The notes beneath the pieces were generated by a model. It saw only the letters and a list, made by a program, of their open reading frames with translations, was not told the DNA's origin and made no database searches. Shown here in pieces: positions 1 to 6,596 of a stretch of DNA of 7,102 nucleotides (position 1 is the first letter of the stretch; every line of letters starts with the position of its first letter). The DNA lies in NCBI GenBank assembly GCA_020852155.1, contig JADZBJ010000407.1:1-7102 (forward strand). The letters run 5' to 3'. This stretch comes from Saprospiraceae bacterium. GTDB lineage: Bacteria > Bacteroidota > Bacteroidia > Chitinophagales > Saprospiraceae. A program made the position numbers and the translations under genes.

Positions 1-762
1 GCGAATCATGCCATAAGCGCCCATTTTCAACATGATACCCGACAACAACATCGTGCCGCCTGTCGGAGCCGTTGTGTAGGTGTCAGGCTGCCAGGTATGG
101 AATGGAAACACTGGAATTTTTACGGCAAAAGCCAGGAAAAAGCCCAGTAAAACCCACCAGGCCGCCGAGGCATCGAGTTGAACACGCACGAGGTCTTCCC
201 ACGCAAATGAGTGATTGCCAGGCGTTTGCAGGTAAACATACAGCAAGGCAACCAGCATGAACAGCGACCCGACGAACGTGTAGATGAAAAATTTCAGGGT
301 AATGCGAATCCGATTATCTCCGCCCCAAATGGCGCAAATGAAATAGATCGGTATCAGCGCCAGTTCGTAGAAAATGTAGAAAACCAAGCCATCCAGCGAC
401 AGGAAAACGCCATTCAAAGCAGCCAGCATCAACAGTACAAGACCGTAATAGCGGCTTTCCGGCTCGATGCCCCGCGTGTGTCCGCTCAATATAATCAGCG
501 GCGTCAGCAGGTTGGTCAGGATGACCATCAGCAGGCTGATACCATCCATGCCGAGGCGCAGGTTGATGCCCATTTCCGCGAACCAGGGCGCACTGAATTC
601 ATGATTGAAGGAGCCGTCGCCCGTGAAGCTCATGGCTGCGAACGCGGTAACGCCCAAATTGGCCAATGAAGCAAACAAAGCGAGATTACGGCTGCCGCCC
701 GGACGGGCCAACAACAACACTGCAGCAGAAATCAGGGGTATCAGTACGAGTATCAGCGACAT
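1..762 (-). CDS. nuoM: NADH-quinone oxidoreductase subunit M (NuoM), N-terminal half, cut by window edge
   Basis: Antiporter-like membrane subunit of respiratory complex I, which moves protons across the inner membrane while NADH is oxidised and quinone reduced. Reading the minus strand from the ATG at 762 gives 254 codons with no stop up to the window edge; NuoM is usually about 490-510 residues, so roughly half is present. The translation is highly hydrophobic with several membrane spans. Family landmarks are clear: FYELALIP around residues 131-138 with Glu133 (equivalent of E. coli Glu144), AFAVKIPVFPFHTWQPD around 211-227 with Lys215 (equivalent of Lys234), and SGIMLKMGAYG around 241-251 with Lys246 (equivalent of Lys265); these are the proton-channel residues. 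The usual preceding gene, nuoL, is not next to it: the upstream same-strand neighbour is an exported Asp-box protein, 46 bp away. A promoter in that gap suggests nuoM starts its own transcript. Identification is very secure. Confidence 0.95.
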   Translation of the reverse strand, partial: MSLILVLIPLISAAVLLLARPGGSRNLALFASLANLGVTAFAAMSFTGDGSFNHEFSAPWFAEMGINLRLGMDGISLLMVILTNLLTPLIILSGHTRGIEPESRYYGLVLLMLAALNGVFLSLDGLVFYIFYELALIPIYFICAIWGGDNRIRITLKFFIYTFVGSLFMLVALLYVYLQTPGNHSFAWEDLVRVQLDASAAWWVLLGFFLAFAVKIPVFPFHTWQPDTYTTAPTGGTMLLSGIMLKMGAYGMIR

Positions 763-783
763 AACAGTTGGTTAAAATCGGCG

Positions 784-813
784 CAAACATACGCCAACAC
801 TGCGCAATTCAAA
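784..813 (-). promoter_or_regulatory. Bacteroidota-type promoter of nuoM
   Basis: On the minus strand a -33 TTTG (810-813) and a -7 TATGTTTG (784-791) are separated by 18 bp. This closely matches the Bacteroidota housekeeping consensus TTTG-N19-TAnnTTTG. The -7 element lies 21 bp before the nuoM ATG, giving a short leader with no Shine-Dalgarno motif. The -33 element overlaps the stop codon of the upstream gene (809-811). The motifs are seen directly; activity is inferred. Confidence 0.6.
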
Positions 814-3800
814 TCCTGAAAATGAACTTTCCGTCATGTAAAATCATATTAGATTGCAGATGACGGATGCGATAAGCATAAATACCTGCCGACTGGAAAG
901 GTGAAGCCGGTATATTGAGGCTGTTGAAACCTTTGTTTATAGCCGTTTTTTGCTCGAAAATGCGCTTTCCACTGGCATCAAAAACCTCCAGCAGGCATTC
1001 GTCGAAGGTCGTGGATGACTGAATTTTCAGGGAAGTTCCTGCCCGGCCAAAAGGATTTGGCGAACAACTTACCGCTACCTGGCCGGTTTCTGTGGTGAAT
1101 AATACGGGTTGAAACTTGTCGCCATTATGCCGATAGGCCGCAGCGGGCGTTGGCGCCTCGGTCAGATGCAGCACCGGCGCTTGATTCGTCCTGTTTTTTA
1201 CTTTAAAATTTAACCGGAAAAGTCCTTTTTCGCCAGAATCGGTTAGTTGCGGACGTTCAGCAGCAAAACTGATGATTCCGCGGCCGGTTTTCAGGAAATT
1301 GAAATTGTCGTCGCTGATGTCCTGCGTTTCAGGCGCCATGCCTGTGAACTCAAATTGAGCGGCATCAAAGGTCAAACTGAATTGCAAACCGCTCCAATCC
1401 GTTTTTTCTGTTGAAATCAACACGGAATAACCATCGGCATTTTCCGTAACGGAAGTCCATAATGGCCATTCGCCGTTGTTGCGCTCATTGACGGCTTGTT
1501 GAAATGAAGGGTCAACCGAGTTGTTCATATCGCCGGTTTTTACGCCGGTAAAATGCTGGTCAACAATAGAGGTCGCGACCAAATTCAGGTCAATTTGTTC
1601 CGGGAACGCCGTTTGAAACGGATTGATCGGATTCGGAAAACTGAATGCCGTCGGTATGAAGCGCCAGGAGGTGTTTCCCGGCAGGGTGTCGTAAATGCCC
1701 AGGAGTAATTTGCGCAATTGCACAATATCAAATGTCGTGACGCTGCCGGAGCGGTTGGCGTCGGCCGCGATCATTTTATAAGGCGAATTCAGGGGTTCAA
1801 TATTCAGGATATGCTTGGAAATCAGCACCAGGTCGTACGTGGTTACGCCATTCAGGAAATCGTGATTCCGGCGAGGTTTCAGGGTGAAAGGCTGGCATCC
1901 AGGTATGTTTTCCAATAAATAATTACCACTTGACGGCGCAGGCACGCCACTTACGGTTGTTTGCCCGATGGGTTGGTTCAGTTCGGTGCGCAGGTTGCCC
2001 GACAAACTGACAATGGCCGGTTCGACGGTCTGCTGTGCCAAAATGGAATCGTAAGACATCGTCCAGATACCACGGGCGTAGGTTGCTGCCACGATTTCTT
2101 TGTTGGCGGGGTTTTCTTCCAGGTCAAAAACCGGAATGAATGGCATGTTGCCACCCAGTCGCGCCCAGTTGATGCCGCCGTTTTGCGTGACATAAACCCC
2201 GGCGTCGGTTGCAGCCACCAACACAGAGTCGGCATGGCCTGGAATAGCCAGCAGATCGTTCACGGGCGCCTGGGGCAGGTCGCCTGAAATATTAACCCAA
2301 GTTTGGCCATTGTTGTCGCTCCGGTGAACATGCGGAATAGATTCATTGCTCCGATAACCCGAATGCGTCACGAAAATCCGTTGTGCATTCACTGACGAGC
2401 CGCGCACAGAAGTCACGTATCGGTTGGGCAGCGAACCAGTGATGTTGGTCCACTGGCCGCCGGGGTCAACGCGCCAAACATTAGCGTCGGAAGTACCGGC
2501 AAACAGTTTATTTGGCAGGATAGGCGATTCAGACACATAGGAAACAGTGTGAAAACGAGGGCCATATATGATGCCATCCGTCAGGTCGGGCGAAATGCCG
2601 CCCCACGCTACGGCATCGCCGGAACTGAGTACTTTGTACGTGCCGGCATAGAACTGCTGCGTACCGTATTTACTCATGAAAAACGGCGCATCCCAGTTCA
2701 CCCGGTCGTTGGTGCCGAAGGCTGCCTGTTGAGCCGCCCAATTAGCGCCATTATCTTCGGTGTAATAGATTTGTCCATTCTGGATTTCAACCCAATACCG
2801 ATTGGCGTCCTGAGGGTCGAAGGCGCAATGAAAGCCATCGGCCGGAAAAATGTTTCTCCAGGTATTAAAGGTTGATGCGTTGCCGCTTTTAATACCATTG
2901 TCCTGAGCGCCGGCCCAGTAGTTTTGATAATCGTTCGGGTTGTAGGTTGTCCTGTAAAATTGCGTGGTGGGCAGGTTCAGGCTTCGGGTGTACATCGTTG
3001 CATTGGGCGCCTGATAATATACGCCTCCGTCGTTGGCCCAATATCGCCTGCCGGATGGCGTGATCACGAGATCGTGGCTGTCAGCGTGGCCGTTGCCGGT
3101 GGCTTGCCAGCCGCTTCCGACCTTTTTCCATTGTAAAATCGCCAAAAAATAGACCTCGTCGTCGTTGGTTGGGTGCAGGCGCAATTTGGCAAAATACCAG
3201 CCAAAATCGGCGCAGGCGTCTTCGAGTTGTCCGGGGTTCATGCCGTTGCTGCTCCAAGTCGCGCCGCCGTCAGTACTTTTTAAAATGCTTCCGGTGGTGA
3301 ACAGCGTATCAATGAAAACGGCATACACTTTATTGGCATTGACGGGCGATACCGCCAGTCCGGTGCGGCACTGAATGCCGGTGGGCAATCCGCCCGACAG
3401 TTTGGCCCAGGTCGTACCGCCGTCTTCGCTTTTCCAGACGCCCGCGTTGGGGCCATACACGACACTTTCGGTATTGCTTCGGATGCGATCCCAAAATGAA
3501 GCGTACAGAATTTGCGGATTAGCCGGTGACATCACCAGATCACACGCGCCAGCCTGATTGCTTACGAACAAGACATTTTGCCAGGTTACGCCGCCGTCGG
3601 TGCTGCGGTAAATGCCCCTGTCCGGTGTGCGCACGTAGGGATTTCCCTGTGCAGCCACCCAGATGGTGTTGGGTTGCGTCGGGTGTACGACCACTTTTGA
3701 GATAACACCCGCCTGACTCAATCCGATATGTTGCCAATGTTCGCCGCCATCAATGCTGCGGTACACGCCGTCGCCATTGAAAACGATGGAAGGCATATTC

Positions 3801-4285
3801 GGGTCGCCCGTTCCGGCATAAACGACCGACGGGTTGCCGGGATCATACGTAATATCGCCGATGGCCAGGTCTGTGTGTTCGTCAAATACGGGACGCCAGT
3901 TGACGCCGCCATCGGTGGTTTTGAAAATACCGCCGCCGGCGAAACCGGCCAGCACAGTCAAGTCGTCGTTGGGATGCACAGCCAGCGTGTTGCAGCGGCC
4001 GCCGATATTTCCGGGGCCTTGCTGTTTCCAGTCGGGCACATAAGATGATGTGTTACACGGATTGCGTTGTGCGATTTCCTGTTCGCGTATTTGCTGAAGT
4101 TGGGCGCGCCAGCCGTCGGCATCGAAATCAGGGTCGGGCCAGGAGCGTTGCCAGGAAAAATGATCGTGCGGCGCTGCTTTGCGGTCGAGCGAAGACAGAG
4201 GATTCGGCTGTTGACTTTTACAGGAAAACAGTACAATCGGCATCAAAAATGCCCAGTATCGGAAAGGGAACAAGTTCATTGACAT
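809..4285 (-). CDS. Exported multidomain Asp-box (BNR/sortilin-like) beta-propeller protein with dockerin-like, cohesin-like and T9SS type A sorting domains
   Basis: A 1158-residue secreted protein. Residues 1-22 form a signal peptide ending in VLFSC, a lipoprotein-like box with Cys22. Residues about 90-745 are beta-propeller sequence with many Asp-boxes (S/T-x-D-x-G-x-x-W type), for example at 122-130, 176-184, 227-235, 285-293, 336-344, 508-516 and 655-663, as in sortilin/Vps10 and BNR glycosidase-like proteins. A small beta domain (about 757-805) precedes a dockerin-like doublet (about 808-865) with a calcium-loop-like DANRSGSVTTFD at 842-853. A cohesin-like beta-sandwich follows (about 943-1066), then a T9SS type A C-terminal domain (about 1073-1158) with SPNPF, DASGKRIF and GIYAYRI motifs. 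The last domain predicts passage across the outer membrane and cell-surface attachment or release. No catalytic assignment is possible; binding of glycans or proteins is as likely as hydrolysis. The start at 4285 is chosen because the signal peptide follows at once; Met3 is an equally good alternative. Confidence 0.9.
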   Translation of the reverse strand: MSMNLFPFRYWAFLMPIVLFSCKSQQPNPLSSLDRKAAPHDHFSWQRSWPDPDFDADGWRAQLQQIREQEIAQRNPCNTSSYVPDWKQQGPGNIGGRCNTLAVHPNDDLTVLAGFAGGGIFKTTDGGVNWRPVFDEHTDLAIGDITYDPGNPSVVYAGTGDPNMPSIVFNGDGVYRSIDGGEHWQHIGLSQAGVISKVVVHPTQPNTIWVAAQGNPYVRTPDRGIYRSTDGGVTWQNVLFVSNQAGACDLVMSPANPQILYASFWDRIRSNTESVVYGPNAGVWKSEDGGTTWAKLSGGLPTGIQCRTGLAVSPVNANKVYAVFIDTLFTTGSILKSTDGGATWSSNGMNPGQLEDACADFGWYFAKLRLHPTNDDEVYFLAILQWKKVGSGWQATGNGHADSHDLVITPSGRRYWANDGGVYYQAPNATMYTRSLNLPTTQFYRTTYNPNDYQNYWAGAQDNGIKSGNASTFNTWRNIFPADGFHCAFDPQDANRYWVEIQNGQIYYTEDNGANWAAQQAAFGTNDRVNWDAPFFMSKYGTQQFYAGTYKVLSSGDAVAWGGISPDLTDGIIYGPRFHTVSYVSESPILPNKLFAGTSDANVWRVDPGGQWTNITGSLPNRYVTSVRGSSVNAQRIFVTHSGYRSNESIPHVHRSDNNGQTWVNISGDLPQAPVNDLLAIPGHADSVLVAATDAGVYVTQNGGINWARLGGNMPFIPVFDLEENPANKEIVAATYARGIWTMSYDSILAQQTVEPAIVSLSGNLRTELNQPIGQTTVSGVPAPSSGNYLLENIPGCQPFTLKPRRNHDFLNGVTTYDLVLISKHILNIEPLNSPYKMIAADANRSGSVTTFDIVQLRKLLLGIYDTLPGNTSWRFIPTAFSFPNPINPFQTAFPEQIDLNLVATSIVDQHFTGVKTGDMNNSVDPSFQQAVNERNNGEWPLWTSVTENADGYSVLISTEKTDWSGLQFSLTFDAAQFEFTGMAPETQDISDDNFNFLKTGRGIISFAAERPQLTDSGEKGLFRLNFKVKNRTNQAPVLHLTEAPTPAAAYRHNGDKFQPVLFTTETGQVAVSCSPNPFGRAGTSLKIQSSTTFDECLLEVFDASGKRIFEQKTAINKGFNSLNIPASPFQSAGIYAYRIRHLQSNMILHDGKFIFRI

Positions 4286-4303
4286 GGATTAACCGGAAAG
4301 GAA

Positions 4304-4384
4304 GTTGAAAAGTTGAAAGTTGAAGGGGTTGAAGATTGTTGAAAGTTGAATATGGTTGAAGGTGTTGAAGATTATTGAAAGTTG
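4304..4384. repeat. GTTGAA-rich degenerate tandem repeat
   Basis: Eight GTTGAA units plus one ATTGAA variant lie at irregular short spacing between two divergent genes. Two 21-bp blocks, 4328-4348 and 4364-4384, are 36 bp apart and differ at one base (G4338 versus A4374). On the minus strand this reads as CAACTTTCAA-type sequence and would lie in the leader of the Asp-box gene if transcription starts upstream of it. Similar low-complexity TTCAAC runs are known in Bacteroidota intergenic regions; no function is established here. Confidence 0.7.
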
Positions 4385-4415
4385 GGGGTGGGTGAATGTT
4401 GTTTTTGGGCGGGGT

Positions 4416-4423
4416 CAAATTTA
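4416..4423 (-). promoter_or_regulatory. Possible -7 element for the Asp-box protein gene
   Basis: The minus strand reads TAAATTTG, a match to the Bacteroidota -7 motif TAnnTTTG, 130 bp before the ATG at 4285. No TTTG is seen at the expected -33 spacing, so support is weak. If it is used, the transcript has a leader of over 100 nt that contains the whole GTTGAA repeat. Confidence 0.25.
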
Positions 4424-4436
4424 CCGCGCATTGCGC

Positions 4437-4444
4437 TACTTTTG
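4437..4444 (+). promoter_or_regulatory. Bacteroidota -7 element before the mfd fragment
   Basis: TACTTTTG matches TAnnTTTG and lies 11 bp before the ATG at 4456, predicting an almost leaderless transcript, an arrangement common in Bacteroidota. A -33 TTTG at standard spacing is missing; the nearest (4404-4407) is about 29 bp away. The position argues that translation begins at 4456 and not at the in-frame ATG at 4396, which would lie upstream of the transcription start. Confidence 0.45.
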
Positions 4445-4455
4445 CGCCCTTTGTT

Positions 4456-5409
4456 ATGAATAACCTCGCTCCGCTCCTTCAAGCCTATCGCCAGCATCCG
4501 GCTGTTCGTACAGTACTGGATGCGATCAGCACACCGGGCGCCCGCCTGCAAGTAAAGGGCTTAAAAGGCGCGCAAGAGTCACTGGTCATTTCGTCGGCTT
4601 TTCAACAACAGAAAAATCCGGTTTACCTCTACGTCGCCGGTGCAAAAGAAGAAGCGGCCTACCACCAGAACGACATGGCTGCTTTGCTGGGCGGCGAAAG
4701 CGTCTATTTTTTCCCGGATTCGTTCAAGCGTCCTGCCTATTTCGATGATCTTCACGCCGCGCAAATGTTGCAGCGCAGCGAAGTCATCAATAACATCACA
4801 GGCGAGCAGGACAAAGGCTGCATCATTGTGACGTACCCTGAGGCGTTGTTTGAAAAGGTCGTTCGCCCGGAAATACTGGCTCAGGCGCGTATCGAAGTAA
4901 AAAAGGGCGAAAAATTAGATGTGGATTTCATGATGCAAGTTCTCATCGAATATGGTTTCGTGCGCTCTGACTTCGTTTATGAACCCGGACAATTCAGCAT
5001 CCGTGGCGGATTGATTGACCTGTTTTCTTTTGGCAATGAATTGCCCTACCGGATTGAATTATTTGACGACGAAGTCGAAACGATTCGTATTTTCGATCCG
5101 GCTACGCAGTTATCGCAACGCAACCTGAGTGCGGTAAACATTGTGCCCAACTTGAATACAAGGTTCAGACAGGACCAAAAAGTGTCGCTCCTGCAAATCC
5201 TGCCGCCTCAAACGGTTGTCTGGATGAAAGACCAGCAAATTCTGCTCGACCGACTTCAATACTGCTTCGAACGCGCCGAACAATTCGCCGGAAAATTGAC
5301 TGCCCTGGATTCCAGCGAACTCCGCGAAATCTTTCGCGACCGCGCTTTTTTGTATCCCGGCGATGTCGTGCAGGATTTGGCGGACCGTTCCATTATTCAC
5401 CTCGCTTGA
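4456..5409 (+). CDS. mfd: Truncated transcription-repair coupling factor: N-terminal UvrB-like (UvrA-binding) module only
   Basis: Mfd removes RNA polymerase stalled at DNA damage and recruits UvrA for nucleotide excision repair. This ORF gives 317 residues, against about 1100-1150 for full-length Mfd. It covers the UvrB-homology module (domains 1a-2-1b): residues 178-218 hold the GQFSIRGGLIDLF and LPYRIELFDDE stretches typical of Mfd and UvrB. Arg183, Arg199 and Phe203 align with E. coli Arg165, Arg181 and Phe185, which contact UvrA. The following domain 3, the RNA-polymerase-interaction domain and the superfamily 2 translocase motifs are absent: TGA ends the frame and a repeat-rich AT stretch follows. 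No remnant of the rest is seen elsewhere in the window, in any frame. It may be a pseudogene, an assembly misjoin at the repeats, or a free-standing UvrA-binding protein. The start at 4456 is preferred because a -7 element precedes it and conserved-looking sequence begins there; 4396 is the longer alternative. Confidence 0.85.
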   Translation: MNNLAPLLQAYRQHPAVRTVLDAISTPGARLQVKGLKGAQESLVISSAFQQQKNPVYLYVAGAKEEAAYHQNDMAALLGGESVYFFPDSFKRPAYFDDLHAAQMLQRSEVINNITGEQDKGCIIVTYPEALFEKVVRPEILAQARIEVKKGEKLDVDFMMQVLIEYGFVRSDFVYEPGQFSIRGGLIDLFSFGNELPYRIELFDDEVETIRIFDPATQLSQRNLSAVNIVPNLNTRFRQDQKVSLLQILPPQTVVWMKDQQILLDRLQYCFERAEQFAGKLTALDSSELREIFRDRAFLYPGDVVQDLADRSIIHLA

Positions 5410-5419
5410 CCCCCACACC

Positions 5420-5513
5420 TTTCAAATTTCAAATTGGAGATTTCAAATTTCAAATTGAAAAATATTTTAATTTTTAAATATTTAATGGAGAGTGTTTTAT
5501 TTGAAATTTGAAA
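5420..5513. repeat. TTTCAAATTTCAAATT direct repeat with inverted copy
   Basis: TTTCAAATTTCAAATT occurs twice in direct orientation (5420-5435 and 5441-5456) with the 5-bp spacer GGAGA. A 15-bp inverted copy, ATTTGAAATTTGAAA, lies at 5499-5513. Between them is almost pure A/T sequence with a second small inverted pair (AAATATTT arms). The stretch contrasts sharply with the roughly balanced base composition of the genes on both sides. A long-arm hairpin could end transcription of the mfd fragment or sequester the start of the next gene. It could also be a repeat at which a rearrangement removed the rest of mfd. Confidence 0.75.
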
Positions 5514-5990
5514 AATTTTAGGGCCACATTGGATATTATCGGGGTTAATCCCTTTGTGTTTCTGCCGGATGATGTGCTGGAAATGCTGTTTGAGCAATTC
5601 GGAAAAAGAAAGGGACAAATACCTGTGCGCGGAACGGTCAACGACGTGCCATACCGTCAAACGCTGGTGCGCTTTGCCGGCGAATGGCGCTTGTACATCA
5701 ATATGATCATGCTGAAAGATTCGCCGCGTCGTATTGGTGAAATGCTGGATATTACCATTGAATACGATCCCGAACCTCGTACGATTGAACCGCCTGAAGC
5801 GTTTTTGACTGCACTGGAAGCGAATCTGCTGGCAAAAGAAAATTTTCAGCATTTATCCCCGTCGCGCCAACTGGAAATCAATCGCTATTTGACCAACCTG
5901 AAATCGGAAGATGCCTTTCAGCGCAACCTGGCCAAAATTATGGCCAACCTCAGCGGCGAAGGGACGTTCTTCGGGCGGAAAATCGGATAG
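5508..5990 (+). CDS. DUF1905 / YdeI-OmdA family protein
   Basis: A 160-residue protein with the usual two-part layout of the family. Residues about 1-88 resemble DUF1905, a small beta-barrel-like domain, with the characteristic GQIPVRGTVNDVPYRQTL at 37-54. Residues about 95-150 resemble the OmdA/YdeI (bacteriocin-protection-like) helical region, including LSPSRQLEINRYLTNLK (116-132). Biochemical function in this family is unsettled; the bacteriocin-protection name comes from distant relatives and should not be taken as a role. The start is TTG, because a stop lies directly upstream (5502-5504) and the conserved FRATLD segment begins at residue 4; a start further in would remove it. The TTG lies inside one arm of the inverted repeat and overlaps the stop of an 8-codon reading frame starting at 5485. 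One extra T near 5507 would join that ATG to this gene. The sigma factor gene follows 25 bp downstream. Confidence 0.8.
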   Translation: MKNFRATLDIIGVNPFVFLPDDVLEMLFEQFGKRKGQIPVRGTVNDVPYRQTLVRFAGEWRLYINMIMLKDSPRRIGEMLDITIEYDPEPRTIEPPEAFLTALEANLLAKENFQHLSPSRQLEINRYLTNLKSEDAFQRNLAKIMANLSGEGTFFGRKIG

Positions 5991-6015
5991 CAGACCGAAA
6001 TACATTAATATTACG

Positions 6016-6582
6016 ATGGAAAAGCCGACTGCCATAAAAGACCGAAACAATGCGGTGGAGGCCTGGGTGTTGACCTATGGCGATTCGCTCTTTCGTCGCG
6101 CCTTTTTTTTGACCGGACAACGCGAGTTGGCAGAAGAACTGCTGCAGGACACTTTTCTGGCAGCCTTGCAGGCATTTGATCGTTTTCAAGGCAACAGTAC
6201 GCCTAAATCCTGGTTGATGGCCATTATGAACCATAAAGCGGCCGACCTTTTTCGTAAGAAATTCAGGATGCCGGTATTATCGGACAGCGACTTTTTCAGG
6301 CCAAGTGGGCAATGGGACAAAAGCCATATTCCGACACAGGAATGGGCGGAATCGACAGCGGATTTGCTGAACGACGATGATTTTCAAACAACGCTTCAGC
6401 AATGCCTGAATAACCTGCCTGATCACTGGCGTGCAGCATTCTTGATGAAATTTCTGGAAGGCAAAAAAGGCAGCGCCATCTGTCAGGATTTAAACATTGC
6501 ATCTACTAATTACTGGCAGATACTCCATCGGGCAAAACTGCAACTCAGGGAGTGCCTTGAGCGTAATTGGTTCAAAATTTGA
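6016..6582 (+). CDS. ECF-type RNA polymerase sigma factor (sigma-70 family)
   Basis: A 188-residue alternative sigma factor that would direct RNA polymerase to a specific promoter set. Region 2 spans about residues 24-82, with the core pattern RELAEELLQDTFLAALQAFDRF (37-58), the typical acidic/hydrophobic helix for core binding and -10 recognition, then SWLMAIMNHKAADLFRKK (65-82). Region 4 spans about 122-185, with LPDHWRAAFLMKFLEGKKG (134-152) and a helix-turn-helix ending in YWQILHRAKLQLRECL (166-181). Sigma regions 1 and 3 are absent, as in ECF sigmas. The ATG at 6016 is chosen over in-frame upstream Met codons because region 2 follows at normal distance and the longer version would overlap the DUF1905 gene. 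It is followed after 14 bp by a small zinc-binding anti-sigma-like gene, the classical pairing. No strong -33/-7 match lies in the 25-bp gap, so it may be co-transcribed with the DUF1905 gene or use its own ECF promoter. Confidence 0.92.
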   Translation: MEKPTAIKDRNNAVEAWVLTYGDSLFRRAFFLTGQRELAEELLQDTFLAALQAFDRFQGNSTPKSWLMAIMNHKAADLFRKKFRMPVLSDSDFFRPSGQWDKSHIPTQEWAESTADLLNDDDFQTTLQQCLNNLPDHWRAAFLMKFLEGKKGSAICQDLNIASTNYWQILHRAKLQLRECLERNWFKI

Positions 6583-6596
6583 ATTTTTAATCAGAT

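Noticed and set aside
211..669. Plus-strand open frame of 152 codons opposite nuoM
   Set aside because: Its translation is low-complexity and Gln/Arg-rich with no recognisable domain, while the opposite strand gives an unmistakable NuoM; it is a shadow frame.
780..795. GGCG...CGCC mini-hairpin before nuoM as a terminator
   Set aside because: The stem is only 4 bp with no T-run, and it coincides with the promoter elements.
4396..4455. Upstream ATG start for the mfd fragment
   Set aside because: The added 20 residues do not look like Mfd, and the -7 element at 4437-4444 places transcription start after this ATG.
5397..5852. Minus-strand open frame of 151 codons opposite the DUF1905 gene
   Set aside because: It runs through the AT-rich repeat and is antisense to a clear DUF1905/OmdA sequence; no conserved pattern is seen.
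5911..6015. Longer N-terminus for the sigma factor
   Set aside because: It overlaps the conserved end of the DUF1905/OmdA gene in another frame and adds nothing sigma-like; the ATG at 6016 gives a normal ECF length.
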